This document shows, piece after piece, positions 16,010 to 24,086 of a DNA stretch of 48,019 nt (position 1 is the stretch's first letter; every line of letters begins with the position of its first letter). The translations under genes were made by a program, and so were the position numbers. The notes under the pieces were generated by a model. That model searched no databases, was not told the DNA's origin, and saw only the letters and a program-made list of their open reading frames with translations. Source of the stretch: Candidatus Pelagibacter sp. (GTDB taxonomy: Bacteria; Pseudomonadota; Alphaproteobacteria; Pelagibacterales; Pelagibacteraceae); the NCBI GenBank assembly GCA_028101445.1, contig JAOHKR010000007.1:1-48019 (forward strand). Direction: 5' to 3'.

Positions 16010-17791
16010 ATGGCTAAAATGACTACAGAAGAGGCTTTTGTAAAAGTTTTACAAATGCATGGGATTGAACACGCTTACGGGATAATTGGTTCAGCATTCA
16101 TGCCTATTTCAGATATTTTTCCCGATGCAGGAATAACATTTTGGGATGTTGCCCATGAAACTAACGGTGGCTTAATTGCAGATGGTTATACAAGAGCTAC
16201 TGGAAAAATGTCTATGGTCATTGCACAAAACGGTCCAGGAATTACAGGATTAGTTACACCAATTAAAACAGCTTATTGGAATCATACTCCGTTATTATTA
16301 GTTACTCCGCAAGCAGCAAATAAAACAATGGGTCAAGGTGGTTTTCAAGAAGTTGAACAAATGAATTTATTTAAAGATATGGTTTGTTATCAAGAAGAAG
16401 TAAGAGATCCATCAAGAATGGCAGAGGTTTTAAACCGAGTTATTGAAAAAGCTATAAGAGGTTCTGCTCCAGCACAAATTAATGTTCCAAGAGATTATTG
16501 GACACAAGTTATTGATATAGATTTACCTCCAATCGTAAGATTAGAAAGACAAGCAGGGGGAGCCGAAGCGATTACTAAAGCAGCAGATTTATTATCTAAT
16601 GCAAAATTCCCAGTTATTTTATCAGGAGCTGGTGTTGTAATCGGTGGAGCTATAGATGACTGTGTTAAGTTAGCAGAAAAATTGGAATCGCCAGTTTGTT
16701 CAGGATATCAACACAATGACAGTTTTCCAGGAAGTCATCCTTTAGCAGTTGGCCCTTTAGGCTACAATGGATCTAAAGCTGCGATGGAATTAATTTCAAA
16801 AGCAGATGTGGTTTTGGCCTTAGGAACTAGATTAAATCCTTTTTCAACTTTGCCAGGTTATGGAATTGATTACTGGCCTAAAAATGCAAAAATAATTCAA
16901 GTCGACATGAACTCTGACAGAATAGGTTTAACTAAAAAAGTAACTGTTGCAATTTGTGGTGATGCTAAAATGGTTGCCCAACAATTATTGGGTAAACTAT
17001 CTCCTAAAGCTGGTGATACTGACAGACAAAAAAGAAAAGATTTAATACATCAAACTAAATCTGCATGGTTGCAAAAATTATCAAGCTTAGATCATGAAGA
17101 TGACGACAAAGGAACTGTTTGGAATAAAGAAGCGAGAGCAAGAGATAAAGATAGAATGTCACCAAGACAAGCATGGAGAGCTATTCAAGCCGGCATGCCC
17201 GAAGATGTAATAATTTCAAGTGATATCGGAAATAATTGTGCGATTGGTAATGCCTATCCTACTTTTGAAAAAGGAAGAAAATATTTAGCACCAGGATTAT
17301 TCGGTCCATGTGGCTATGGTTTTCCAGCAATACTCGGAGCAAAAATTGGTTGTCCAGATACACCCGTTATAGGTTTTGCAGGGGATGGCGCCTTTGGAAT
17401 AAGTATGAATGAAATGAGCTCATGTGCTCGAGAAGAATGGCCTTCAATAACTATGGTGATTTTTAGAAACTATCAATGGGGTGCCGAGAAAAGAAATACA
17501 ACATTATGGTTCGATAATAATTTTATCGGTACAGAATTAGATCCTGAATTAAGTTATGCGAAAGTAGCTGATGCTTGTGGTTTAAAAGGTGTAACAGTTA
17601 GAACAATGGAAGAAACAACCAAAGCAATAAAACAATCTTGTGAAGATCAGAAAAAAGGTATCACAACTTTTATAGAAGTTATTTTGAATCAAGAGTTAGG
17701 TGAACCATTCAGAAGAGATGCTATGAAAAAACCAGTTAAAGTAGCAGGAATTAATAAATCGGACATGAAACCTCAAAAAGGTTTGAACTAA
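16010..17791 (+). CDS. xsc: Sulfoacetaldehyde acetyltransferase
   Basis: 593 residues, thiamin-diphosphate enzyme. Xsc converts sulfoacetaldehyde plus phosphate to acetyl phosphate plus sulfite. Marks: HAYGIIGSAFMPISDIFPDAG at the start (the IGSAFMPISD string is characteristic of Xsc rather than acetolactate synthase), WDVAHETNGG with the ThDP-activating Glu (about 50), QEVEQMNLFKDM, and the C-terminal ThDP motif GFAGDGAFGISMNEMSSC (about 460-477). Length equals the usual size. SD is AAAGGA. It is divergent from suyAB, 77 bases apart, and the next plus-strand gene starts ten bases after its stop. With Tpa and phosphotransacetylase elsewhere in the window it completes taurine carbon use. Confidence 0.96.
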   Translation: MAKMTTEEAFVKVLQMHGIEHAYGIIGSAFMPISDIFPDAGITFWDVAHETNGGLIADGYTRATGKMSMVIAQNGPGITGLVTPIKTAYWNHTPLLLVTPQAANKTMGQGGFQEVEQMNLFKDMVCYQEEVRDPSRMAEVLNRVIEKAIRGSAPAQINVPRDYWTQVIDIDLPPIVRLERQAGGAEAITKAADLLSNAKFPVILSGAGVVIGGAIDDCVKLAEKLESPVCSGYQHNDSFPGSHPLAVGPLGYNGSKAAMELISKADVVLALGTRLNPFSTLPGYGIDYWPKNAKIIQVDMNSDRIGLTKKVTVAICGDAKMVAQQLLGKLSPKAGDTDRQKRKDLIHQTKSAWLQKLSSLDHEDDDKGTVWNKEARARDKDRMSPRQAWRAIQAGMPEDVIISSDIGNNCAIGNAYPTFEKGRKYLAPGLFGPCGYGFPAILGAKIGCPDTPVIGFAGDGAFGISMNEMSSCAREEWPSITMVIFRNYQWGAEKRNTTLWFDNNFIGTELDPELSYAKVADACGLKGVTVRTMEETTKAIKQSCEDQKKGITTFIEVILNQELGEPFRRDAMKKPVKVAGINKSDMKPQKGLN

Positions 17792-17801
17792 TAACAATCA
17801 A

Positions 17802-18182
17802 ATGAAATCACAAAATTCTAATAGAAGCTTTGGCTTACTATTCTTTATTGTTTTTATAGGAGTTGGTTTATGGCCAATAATAAAAGGTGAAGAGGCCAAT
17901 ATTTACTTGATACTGATTTCACTATTTTTTTTAATATTTGGATTAATTAATTCAAAAATTTTATCACCATTTAATAAAGCTTGGATTAAATTTGGTGAAA
18001 TTTTAGGTTCAATTATTGCACCAATAATAATGGCCTTGGTGTTTTTTGTTTTTCTTACACCAATAAGCTTCTTAGTTAGAGTGTTTGGTAAAGACCTCTT
18101 GGGAATAAAGTTTAATAAAAAAAAAACATCCTATTGGATCAATAGAAATAAAAAACTTGGTTCAATGACTAAACAATTTTAG
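17802..18182 (+). CDS. SxtJ family small membrane protein
   Basis: 126 residues with about three helices: residues 9-27, 34-48 and a longer pair near 66-90. The segment NKAWIKFGEILGSIIAPIIM followed by LTPISFLVRVFGKDLL and then basic residues KFNKKKTSYW is the typical SxtJ pattern. SxtJ genes regularly accompany NodU-type carbamoyltransferases, SGNH proteins and DUF5989 genes, as they do here; the biochemical role is unknown. The stop shares its last base with the GTG start of the SGNH gene (TAGTG). The ATG follows xsc by ten bases, so read-through from the xsc promoter is possible. Confidence 0.75.
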   Translation: MKSQNSNRSFGLLFFIVFIGVGLWPIIKGEEANIYLILISLFFLIFGLINSKILSPFNKAWIKFGEILGSIIAPIIMALVFFVFLTPISFLVRVFGKDLLGIKFNKKKTSYWINRNKKLGSMTKQF

Positions 18183-19180
18183 TGAAAAAAGTAATATACA
18201 TTAATTTATTAGTCGTAATTGCAATCTTCATTTTTTTAGAAATTATAATTCGCTTAACAAATGTTGTTGGATTGCAAGGATATGACAAAAATGCTTTTTA
18301 TTCAGATAATAATATAACTTTTAGCAAGCCTAATAAAAGTTTCAAAGTTTTTGGAAAAAAATCAAAAACTGATAACTTTGGTTTTAGAATACCATTAAGT
18401 AAATTTTCATACAAAAAAAATAAAAACTACACTTTAGTACTTGGAGATAGTGTTACTTATGGTGTTGGAGTTGAAGAGCAAAATTCGTTTATTGGAATTC
18501 TAAGACAAAAATATAAAAATGATAATTTACTTAACTCGGCAATCTTTGGGCACAATATTGAAAGTTATTTATATATTCTTAATAAAAATAATATTAAATT
18601 TAAAAATCAAATTGATAATGTAATAATATTTTTATGTCTAAATGATATTGTACCTCATCAAGGAGTAGTTTTTAAAGATAAATCAAATGAGATTAAAATT
18701 AAAAAAAATTTTTTAGATAGCTACTTAAAAAATTCATTTACATTTAAATTAAATATTTTTCTAAGAGAGAAATCATCTTTATTCGTATTATTAAAAAATG
18801 TTATTACCAACCCAGTAAAGAGACACTACGATTATATGAGAACATTATATAATGATGAAATAAACTTAATAGAATTTGAAAATCATGTGAATAAAATAAA
18901 AAAAATAACAAAAGATGGTAATTTTAATTCTAAGTTTATTTTATTGCCCTATGCTCACCAGGTAAATAATAATTGTGAAGATGAATTTTTAAAACCTCAA
19001 AATGATATTATTAAGATATTTAATAAACTAGATTTAGAATTAATAGATTTTACTCAAGAATTTTGCGATACATCAAATAAAAAACAACTATTTTTACCAT
19101 ATGATCCTGTTCATTTATCAAAATATGGACACAAGGTTGTTTCTGATTTATTAATTTCGAATAAAATTATTGCAAATTAA
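18182..19180 (+). CDS. Membrane-anchored SGNH/GDSL-family protein
   Basis: 332 residues starting with GTG. Residues 5-25 are one membrane helix (signal anchor). The SGNH blocks are visible: LVLGDSVTYGVGV (about 88-100, block I with the Ser), IFLCLNDIVPH (about 155-165, block III Asn) and LPYDPVHLSKYGH (about 306-318, block V Asp and His). Proteins of this kind in polysaccharide clusters act as O-acyl esterases or acyltransferases on surface glycans; the substrate here is unknown. Asn- and Lys-rich composition and A+T content above the flanking xsc gene hint that this cassette has a different history. The stop is followed at once by the DUF5989 gene. Confidence 0.8.
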   Translation: MKKVIYINLLVVIAIFIFLEIIIRLTNVVGLQGYDKNAFYSDNNITFSKPNKSFKVFGKKSKTDNFGFRIPLSKFSYKKNKNYTLVLGDSVTYGVGVEEQNSFIGILRQKYKNDNLLNSAIFGHNIESYLYILNKNNIKFKNQIDNVIIFLCLNDIVPHQGVVFKDKSNEIKIKKNFLDSYLKNSFTFKLNIFLREKSSLFVLLKNVITNPVKRHYDYMRTLYNDEINLIEFENHVNKIKKITKDGNFNSKFILLPYAHQVNNNCEDEFLKPQNDIIKIFNKLDLELIDFTQEFCDTSNKKQLFLPYDPVHLSKYGHKVVSDLLISNKIIAN

Positions 19181-19333
19181 ATGATAGATTTTTTAAAAGA
19201 ATTTTTTGAGTTTTTAAGAGAAAGAAAAAAATACTGGTTATTGCCCATAATAATTGTTTTAGCTTTATTTGGAGTGTTAATTGTTTTGAGTCAAGGATCT
19301 GCAGTGGCTCCATTCATATATACAATTTTTTAA
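19181..19333 (+). CDS. DUF5989 family small membrane protein (50 aa)
   Basis: A 50-residue frame between the SGNH and carbamoyltransferase genes: MIDFLKEFFEFLRERKKYW, one hydrophobic helix (LLPIIIVLALFGVLIVLSQG), then SAVAPFIYTIF. The KEFxxFLxxRKKxWLxPI start and the QGSAVAPFIYT(I/L)F end are the recognisable DUF5989 pattern. It is placed exactly as in other carbamoyltransferase cassettes. The start ATG directly follows the SGNH stop and its stop is followed directly by the GTG of the carbamoyltransferase, so all four genes are read together. Function unknown; probably a membrane partner of the modifying enzymes. Confidence 0.85.
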   Translation: MIDFLKEFFEFLRERKKYWLLPIIIVLALFGVLIVLSQGSAVAPFIYTIF

Positions 19334-21169
19334 GTGACATCTATTTTAGGCATATCAGCATTTTACCACGATAGTGCAGCAGCATTAATTATTGATGGTA
19401 AAATTATAGCAGCAGCACAAGAAGAAAGATTTTCAAGAAAAAAACATGACGCAAGATATCCATTTCATGCCGTTGAATATATTTTAAAAGAATCTAGGTT
19501 AAATTTAAATCAGATAGATTATATAGTTTTTTTTGAGAAACCCTTTTTAAAATTTGAAAGATTATTGGAAACTTATATGGCATTTGCACCTAAAGGTTTT
19601 AAGTCTTTTAGCCTTTCTATGCCAATATGGTTGAGAGAAAAACTATTTCAAAAAAAATTTTTATTCGATAAACTTAAACAGCACGATGAGAAATTTAATA
19701 ATATCAACAAAATTAATTTTTCAGAGCATCATTATAGTCATGCGGCTAGCGCATTCTACCCGTCACCATTTAAAGAAGCGGTTATCCTTACATTAGACGG
19801 TGTAGGTGAGTGGGCAACCACAACCGTAGCCATCGGAGATAAAAATAAACTTGAGATCATTAAAGAGATTCATTTTCCACATTCACTAGGTTTATTATAT
19901 TCAGCTTTTACTTATTACACAGGTTTTAAAGTTAATAGTGGTGAATATAAATTAATGGGCTTAGCTCCATACGGAAAACCTATATTTAAAGATTTAATTA
20001 TAAATAAACTTTTAGACCTTAAAGAAGATGGGTCATTTAAAATAAATATGGAATATTTTAGTTATGCAACTGGTTTAACAATGACCAATAAGAAATTTTC
20101 AAAACTTTTTGGAAATCCTGTAAGAAATCCTAATAAAGATTTATTAAAAGAATTCCATATGGATATTGCAGCGTCAATCCAAGCTGTAACTGAAGAAATA
20201 GTTTTACGCTTAACAAGAAGTATATCTAAAGAATATAATATAAAGAATTTATGTTTAGCAGGAGGAGTAGCGCTAAATTGTGTAGTAAATGGAAAAATTT
20301 TAAAAGAAAAAGTATTTGAAAAAATTTGGATCCAGCCTGCGGCAGGTGACGCAGGAGGTTCTTTAGGTGCAGCTTTAGCCTACTGGCATCATGAACTTAA
20401 AATGCCGAGAAATCACTATAAAGATCAAATGAACGGCTCTTACTTAGGACCTAAACTTGAAAACAACATGATTGAAGACAAGCTTAAAAATTTAAAAGCT
20501 ATTTATAAAAAACACAATTCAAGTGAAATTATTTCCTTTACAGCAAAAGAATTATCTAAAGAAAAAACAGTTGGATGGTTTCAAGGACGAATGGAATTTG
20601 GTCCAAGAGCTTTAGGAGGAAGATCAATTTTAGCTGACCCTAGATCTGAAAAAATGCAAAAGGAATTAAATTTAAAAATAAAATTTAGAGAAAGTTTTAG
20701 GCCATTTGCACCTTCAATCTTACGAGAAGATGTTAAAGACTGGTTCGAGCTAGATAATGACAGTCCTTATATGCTTTTGGTTGCTGATATAAAAAAAGAA
20801 AAACAAATTAAGATGACAAAAAATGACGAAAGTCTCTTTGGAATTGAAAAATTAAATGTAAAAAGATCAAGTATTCCAGCAATAACTCATGTTGATTATT
20901 CAGCAAGAATTCAAACTGTCCATGAAGAAACTAATCCAAAATATTACCAACTAATAAAAGAATTTAAGAGCATCACTAATTGTCCAGTTTTAGTTAATAC
21001 TTCTTTTAATGTTCGTGGAGAACCAATTGTTTGTTCAGTTGAAGATGCTTTTAATTGTTTTATGGGAACCAATTTAGATATTTTAGTAATTGAAGATTTT
21101 ATTTTATTTAAAGAAGATCAAGATAAGTCTTTAGTAAAAGATTACAAAAATAAATTTGAGCTAGATTAA
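19334..21169 (+). CDS. NodU/CmcH-family carbamoyltransferase
   Basis: 611 residues with GTG start. The N-terminal Kae1-like domain shows ILGISAFYHDSAAALI, EHHYSHAASAFYPSPF (His metal ligands) and LTLDGVGEW; the middle has CLAGGVALNCVVNGKI; the C-terminal domain has WFQGRMEFGPRALGGRSILAD and VLVNTSFNVRGEPIV, all classic for this family. These enzymes move a carbamoyl group from carbamoyl phosphate, through carbamoyl-AMP, to a hydroxyl of a sugar or natural product. In this cassette the acceptor is likely a surface glycan. The 3' end overlaps the convergent M23 gene by four bases (TTAA shared). Confidence 0.92.
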   Translation: MTSILGISAFYHDSAAALIIDGKIIAAAQEERFSRKKHDARYPFHAVEYILKESRLNLNQIDYIVFFEKPFLKFERLLETYMAFAPKGFKSFSLSMPIWLREKLFQKKFLFDKLKQHDEKFNNINKINFSEHHYSHAASAFYPSPFKEAVILTLDGVGEWATTTVAIGDKNKLEIIKEIHFPHSLGLLYSAFTYYTGFKVNSGEYKLMGLAPYGKPIFKDLIINKLLDLKEDGSFKINMEYFSYATGLTMTNKKFSKLFGNPVRNPNKDLLKEFHMDIAASIQAVTEEIVLRLTRSISKEYNIKNLCLAGGVALNCVVNGKILKEKVFEKIWIQPAAGDAGGSLGAALAYWHHELKMPRNHYKDQMNGSYLGPKLENNMIEDKLKNLKAIYKKHNSSEIISFTAKELSKEKTVGWFQGRMEFGPRALGGRSILADPRSEKMQKELNLKIKFRESFRPFAPSILREDVKDWFELDNDSPYMLLVADIKKEKQIKMTKNDESLFGIEKLNVKRSSIPAITHVDYSARIQTVHEETNPKYYQLIKEFKSITNCPVLVNTSFNVRGEPIVCSVEDAFNCFMGTNLDILVIEDFILFKEDQDKSLVKDYKNKFELD

Positions 21170-21966
21170 TTTAAGTTTAATACTGAAGCTGGGTCAAGTT
21201 TTACCTCAAACCAATTTAATCTAATGTCTAAATGAGGACCTGTAGCTCTTCCACTTTTTCCTAAGGTGCCAACTATATCTCCTTGCTTCACCTTTTGCCC
21301 AACTTTTACGTTCACATCTTTCATATGCATATATAAAGTGCTTATGCCATGACCATGATCAAATATAATTGTTCCACCAGTAAAATACATATCACGTTCT
21401 GCTAAAGTAATTTCTCCATCCATCATGGCTTTAACAGGAGTTCCCTCAGGAGCATGAAAATCTATTCCATAGTGAGGACGTCTTGGCTTGCCGTTTAAAA
21501 TTCTTTGGCTGCCATATACACCAGTAATAATATATTTATCAATTGGTTTAATAAATTTATCTTTAAAGTAATCATAGGTAGTATCAATTGATCTAGCCTT
21601 ACCTATAAGAATGTTGTCTTTTTTAATTCTTTCATAAACTTCTGGCGGTGGCGTAACTTGTTTTTTTGGTAAGCCATCAATTTTTTGAATTTTATAATCA
21701 CGTTTTAAAATTTTTCTTTCAATTACTTCAGTTTTACCATTTTCGTGAATTTTAATTACAACATTATTTTTTCTATCCCTATCTAATCCAAAAGCAAAAT
21801 AACCATCTTTAGTTAATCTTATTTTTCGATTATCTACTTCAACTTTAGATCCTTTTGTTGCTTTTCCAATTATGAAAGAACCTTGTTCAAATTTACCTCT
21901 AAATTCTATGGCATTTGAAATATTTGAGTAAAAAAAAATAATTATGAATAAAAAAACATTCTTCAT
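21166..21966 (-). CDS. Secreted M23 (LytM-type) peptidase
   Basis: 266 residues from ATG 21966, which overlaps the upstream SDR stop as ATGA. Residues 1-20 are a signal peptide (MKNVFLFIIIFFYSNISNA). The N-terminal part (about 25-130) is a beta-rich domain; the M23 domain begins at about 145. Zinc ligands: His and Asp in PHYGIDFHAPEG, and GPHLDIRLNWF in place of the usual GPHLHFE, so the last His of HxH is Asp. This variant is known to me in alphaproteobacterial relatives, and whether it is active is uncertain. Likely role: peptidoglycan cleavage or regulation of it in the periplasm. Last gene of the GMC-TerC-SDR-SDR-M23 string. Confidence 0.85.
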   Translation of the reverse strand: MKNVFLFIIIFFYSNISNAIEFRGKFEQGSFIIGKATKGSKVEVDNRKIRLTKDGYFAFGLDRDRKNNVVIKIHENGKTEVIERKILKRDYKIQKIDGLPKKQVTPPPEVYERIKKDNILIGKARSIDTTYDYFKDKFIKPIDKYIITGVYGSQRILNGKPRRPHYGIDFHAPEGTPVKAMMDGEITLAERDMYFTGGTIIFDHGHGISTLYMHMKDVNVKVGQKVKQGDIVGTLGKSGRATGPHLDIRLNWFEVKLDPASVLNLN

Positions 21967-22727
21967 TTTGCTGTCCAACCTCCATCTATAATAATAGATG
22001 TTCCTGTGATCATTGAAGAAGCTTCTGATGCTAAAAAAGCAATTGATGTAGCTACATCACTGATAGTTACAACTTTGTTAATTGGGGTACTTTCTTTTAC
22101 ATATTTATTATACTTTTTATCACTAAAGTATTTTTTTGTTCTCGGAGTAAGTACAATATTAGGACAAACACTGTTAACTCTAATGTTATATTTTGCTAAA
22201 TCTAAAGCCATACCTTTAGTTAAACCCTCAACTCCAAACTTTGTCATACTATAAACAGTTCTTTTTTGGCCAGCCACAAGACCAAAAATAGATGAGATAT
22301 TTATAATCGAACCCTGTTTTTTTTTAAGTTTAATTATTTGGTTTGCACAAAGTTGAGCAATATTAAATACGGCTTTTGTATTTACATTTAATAAAGTTTC
22401 TAAAGAATTTTTTTTTACATTTAAAAAATTTTCTGGAATGTTAGTTCCTGCATTATTTACCAAAATATCAAGTTTCTTTAAATTAGTGATAAAATTTTTG
22501 ATTTTATTATAATTGTTTACATCGCAATTAAAGGAAGTGTACTTTACTTTTAGTTTTTTAATTTTTTTACCTAAACTATTTAATTCAGATTGATTTCTAC
22601 CAATAGCAATTATATTTCCACCTGCTTCAGCAATTGCTTCGGCGGCACCACGCCCTAAACCTTTTGTTGCTCCAGTTATTAAAGCAGTTTTTCCTTTAAG
22701 AGTTATGTCTTTTAAAAAAATTCCCAT
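21963..22727 (-). CDS. SDR-family oxidoreductase (copy 2)
   Basis: 254 residues from ATG 22727, which overlaps the previous SDR stop as TAATG. Classic short-chain dehydrogenase: TGATKGLGRG (cofactor loop), LVNNAGTN (about 83-90), catalytic Ser in INISSIFG (about 140), Tyr and Lys in YSMTKFGVEGL (about 155-165) and C-terminal ITGTSIIIDGGWTAK. It is clearly paralogous to the gene upstream (same length and same ending IDGGWTA), so a tandem duplication is likely. Closest general type is the gluconate/3-oxoacyl-ACP-reductase-like SDR. A role as a DHPS-side dehydrogenase is possible given the neighbouring sulfonate genes, but the sequence does not show this. Confidence 0.85.
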   Translation of the reverse strand: MGIFLKDITLKGKTALITGATKGLGRGAAEAIAEAGGNIIAIGRNQSELNSLGKKIKKLKVKYTSFNCDVNNYNKIKNFITNLKKLDILVNNAGTNIPENFLNVKKNSLETLLNVNTKAVFNIAQLCANQIIKLKKKQGSIINISSIFGLVAGQKRTVYSMTKFGVEGLTKGMALDLAKYNIRVNSVCPNIVLTPRTKKYFSDKKYNKYVKESTPINKVVTISDVATSIAFLASEASSMITGTSIIIDGGWTAK

Positions 22728-23491
22728 TATTGAGCTGTCCAACCTCCATCTACAACTAACGAAGTACCTGTAATCATTTCAGAAGAATCTGCTGCTAAAA
22801 ATGCTACAGCCGTTGCAACATCACTTTCTTGAGCCACTCTACCTAAGGGTATATTTCTTAGCATTTGGTTTTTAAATTTTTTATTTTTAAAAAATTTTTT
22901 AACCATCGGAGTTTCAACAAATGTAGGGCATACAGTATTAACTCTGATATTGTACTTAGCTAATTCAACAGCCATTCCTCTGGCCAAACCTTCAACACCA
23001 AACTTATTCATATTGTAAACATTTCTTCCTTCACACCCAACTCTACCTAGTTGTGAAGACATATGAATAATTGACCCACCAATTTTTTTTCTATTTTTTG
23101 CTTTAACCATTTTTTGTGAGCATAGTTGAGCAACATTAAATGCAGCTTTCATATTTAGATTAGTTAAGTATTCCATGTTTTCCTTCTTAACTTTAGTAAA
23201 GTGTTCTGGTCTATTATTTCCTGCGTTATTAACTAAAATATCTAATCTGGTTATTTTTTGTAAAATTTTTTTAAATTCTTCTAATTGTGTAACATCACAT
23301 ACAAATGATTTGCTCGAACCTTTTGTTTTTTTAATTATTCTATTTACTTTATCCAAGTCTGATTTGGTTCTGCTTAAAATAATTACTTTTGCACCAGCTT
23401 CAGCTAAAGCTATAGCGCATGCTTTACCTAGTCCTTTGCCTGCACCTGTTACAAGAGCAGTTTTATTTTTAAGATTAATTTTTTTCAGCAT
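22727..23491 (-). CDS. SDR-family oxidoreductase (copy 1)
   Basis: 254 residues. TGAGKGLGKACAIALAEAGA is the NAD(P)-binding loop, LVNNAGNN the structural motif, IIHMSSQLGRVG holds the catalytic Ser and YNMNKFGVEGLARG the catalytic Tyr and Lys. The C-terminus MITGTSLVVDGGWTAQ mirrors the following gene. Residues near the substrate loop differ between the copies (FVETPMVKKFF here, IVLTPRTKKYF there), which points to different substrates rather than simple dosage. The start overlaps the TerC stop as TAATG. Substrate unknown; sugar acid or hydroxy-acid oxidation is typical for this SDR branch. Confidence 0.85.
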   Translation of the reverse strand: MLKKINLKNKTALVTGAGKGLGKACAIALAEAGAKVIILSRTKSDLDKVNRIIKKTKGSSKSFVCDVTQLEEFKKILQKITRLDILVNNAGNNRPEHFTKVKKENMEYLTNLNMKAAFNVAQLCSQKMVKAKNRKKIGGSIIHMSSQLGRVGCEGRNVYNMNKFGVEGLARGMAVELAKYNIRVNTVCPTFVETPMVKKFFKNKKFKNQMLRNIPLGRVAQESDVATAVAFLAADSSEMITGTSLVVDGGWTAQ

Positions 23492-24084
23492 TAAAAAAAT
23501 AAAGTTTTAATATCAGTATATATTAATTCAATAGCAACAACTAAAATTGCCAATAAACCAATCCAAGCAATCCATTTATATTTTTTTATCCAACCAGATA
23601 TTAAGTTTGCCGCAACAGCCATTAAAACAATTGATAATATTAGTCCAAATATTAATAAATGGTAATGATGACCTGCAGCTCCAGCAACACCTAAAACATT
23701 ATCAAGACTCATTGTGAAATCTGCGAGTAAAACTGTCCAAATAGCTTTTAAGAAACTTGAATTGTCTACCTTAACATTCTCTTCATTAGAGGCTCCTTTA
23801 ATAACATCAACATAAAGCTTGTACACAATGTAAAGTAAAAGCAGTCCACCAATTAATCTTAATCCGGTAATTTGTAATAAGTAAGCAGTTAAAAGAGTTA
23901 AAATAATTCTTAAAATTACTGCACCACCAATTCCCCAAAATATAACCTTTTTTCTTTGCTCAACAGGAAATTTAGAAGCAACCATACCAATGATAATTGC
24001 ATTATCTCCAGCTAAAACTAGATCTATGAAAATAATTTGAGTTAAAATCGTAATTTGTTCTGGAGTAAATAATTCAGCTAACAT
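23491..24084 (-). CDS. TerC/YjbE family integral membrane protein
   Basis: 197 residues with about seven helices. The two acidic helix motifs of the family are present: DLVLAGDNAIIIGMVA (about 21-36) and DFTMSLDNVLGVAG (about 121-134), in which paired Asp and Asn residues form a probable metal path. TerC-type proteins are associated with manganese export or metal loading of exported proteins and with tellurite resistance. Length is close to YjbE-type members. It lies two bases after the GMC oxidoreductase gene and overlaps the first SDR gene, so it is part of one transcript; the functional connection to these oxidoreductases is unclear. Confidence 0.85.
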   Translation of the reverse strand: MLAELFTPEQITILTQIIFIDLVLAGDNAIIIGMVASKFPVEQRKKVIFWGIGGAVILRIILTLLTAYLLQITGLRLIGGLLLLYIVYKLYVDVIKGASNEENVKVDNSSFLKAIWTVLLADFTMSLDNVLGVAGAAGHHYHLLIFGLILSIVLMAVAANLISGWIKKYKWIAWIGLLAILVVAIELIYTDIKTLFF

Positions 24085-24086
24085 GA

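Noticed and set aside
16010..17791. Acetolactate synthase
   Set aside because: The IGSAFMPISD string, the missing small subunit and the sulfonate context identify Xsc.
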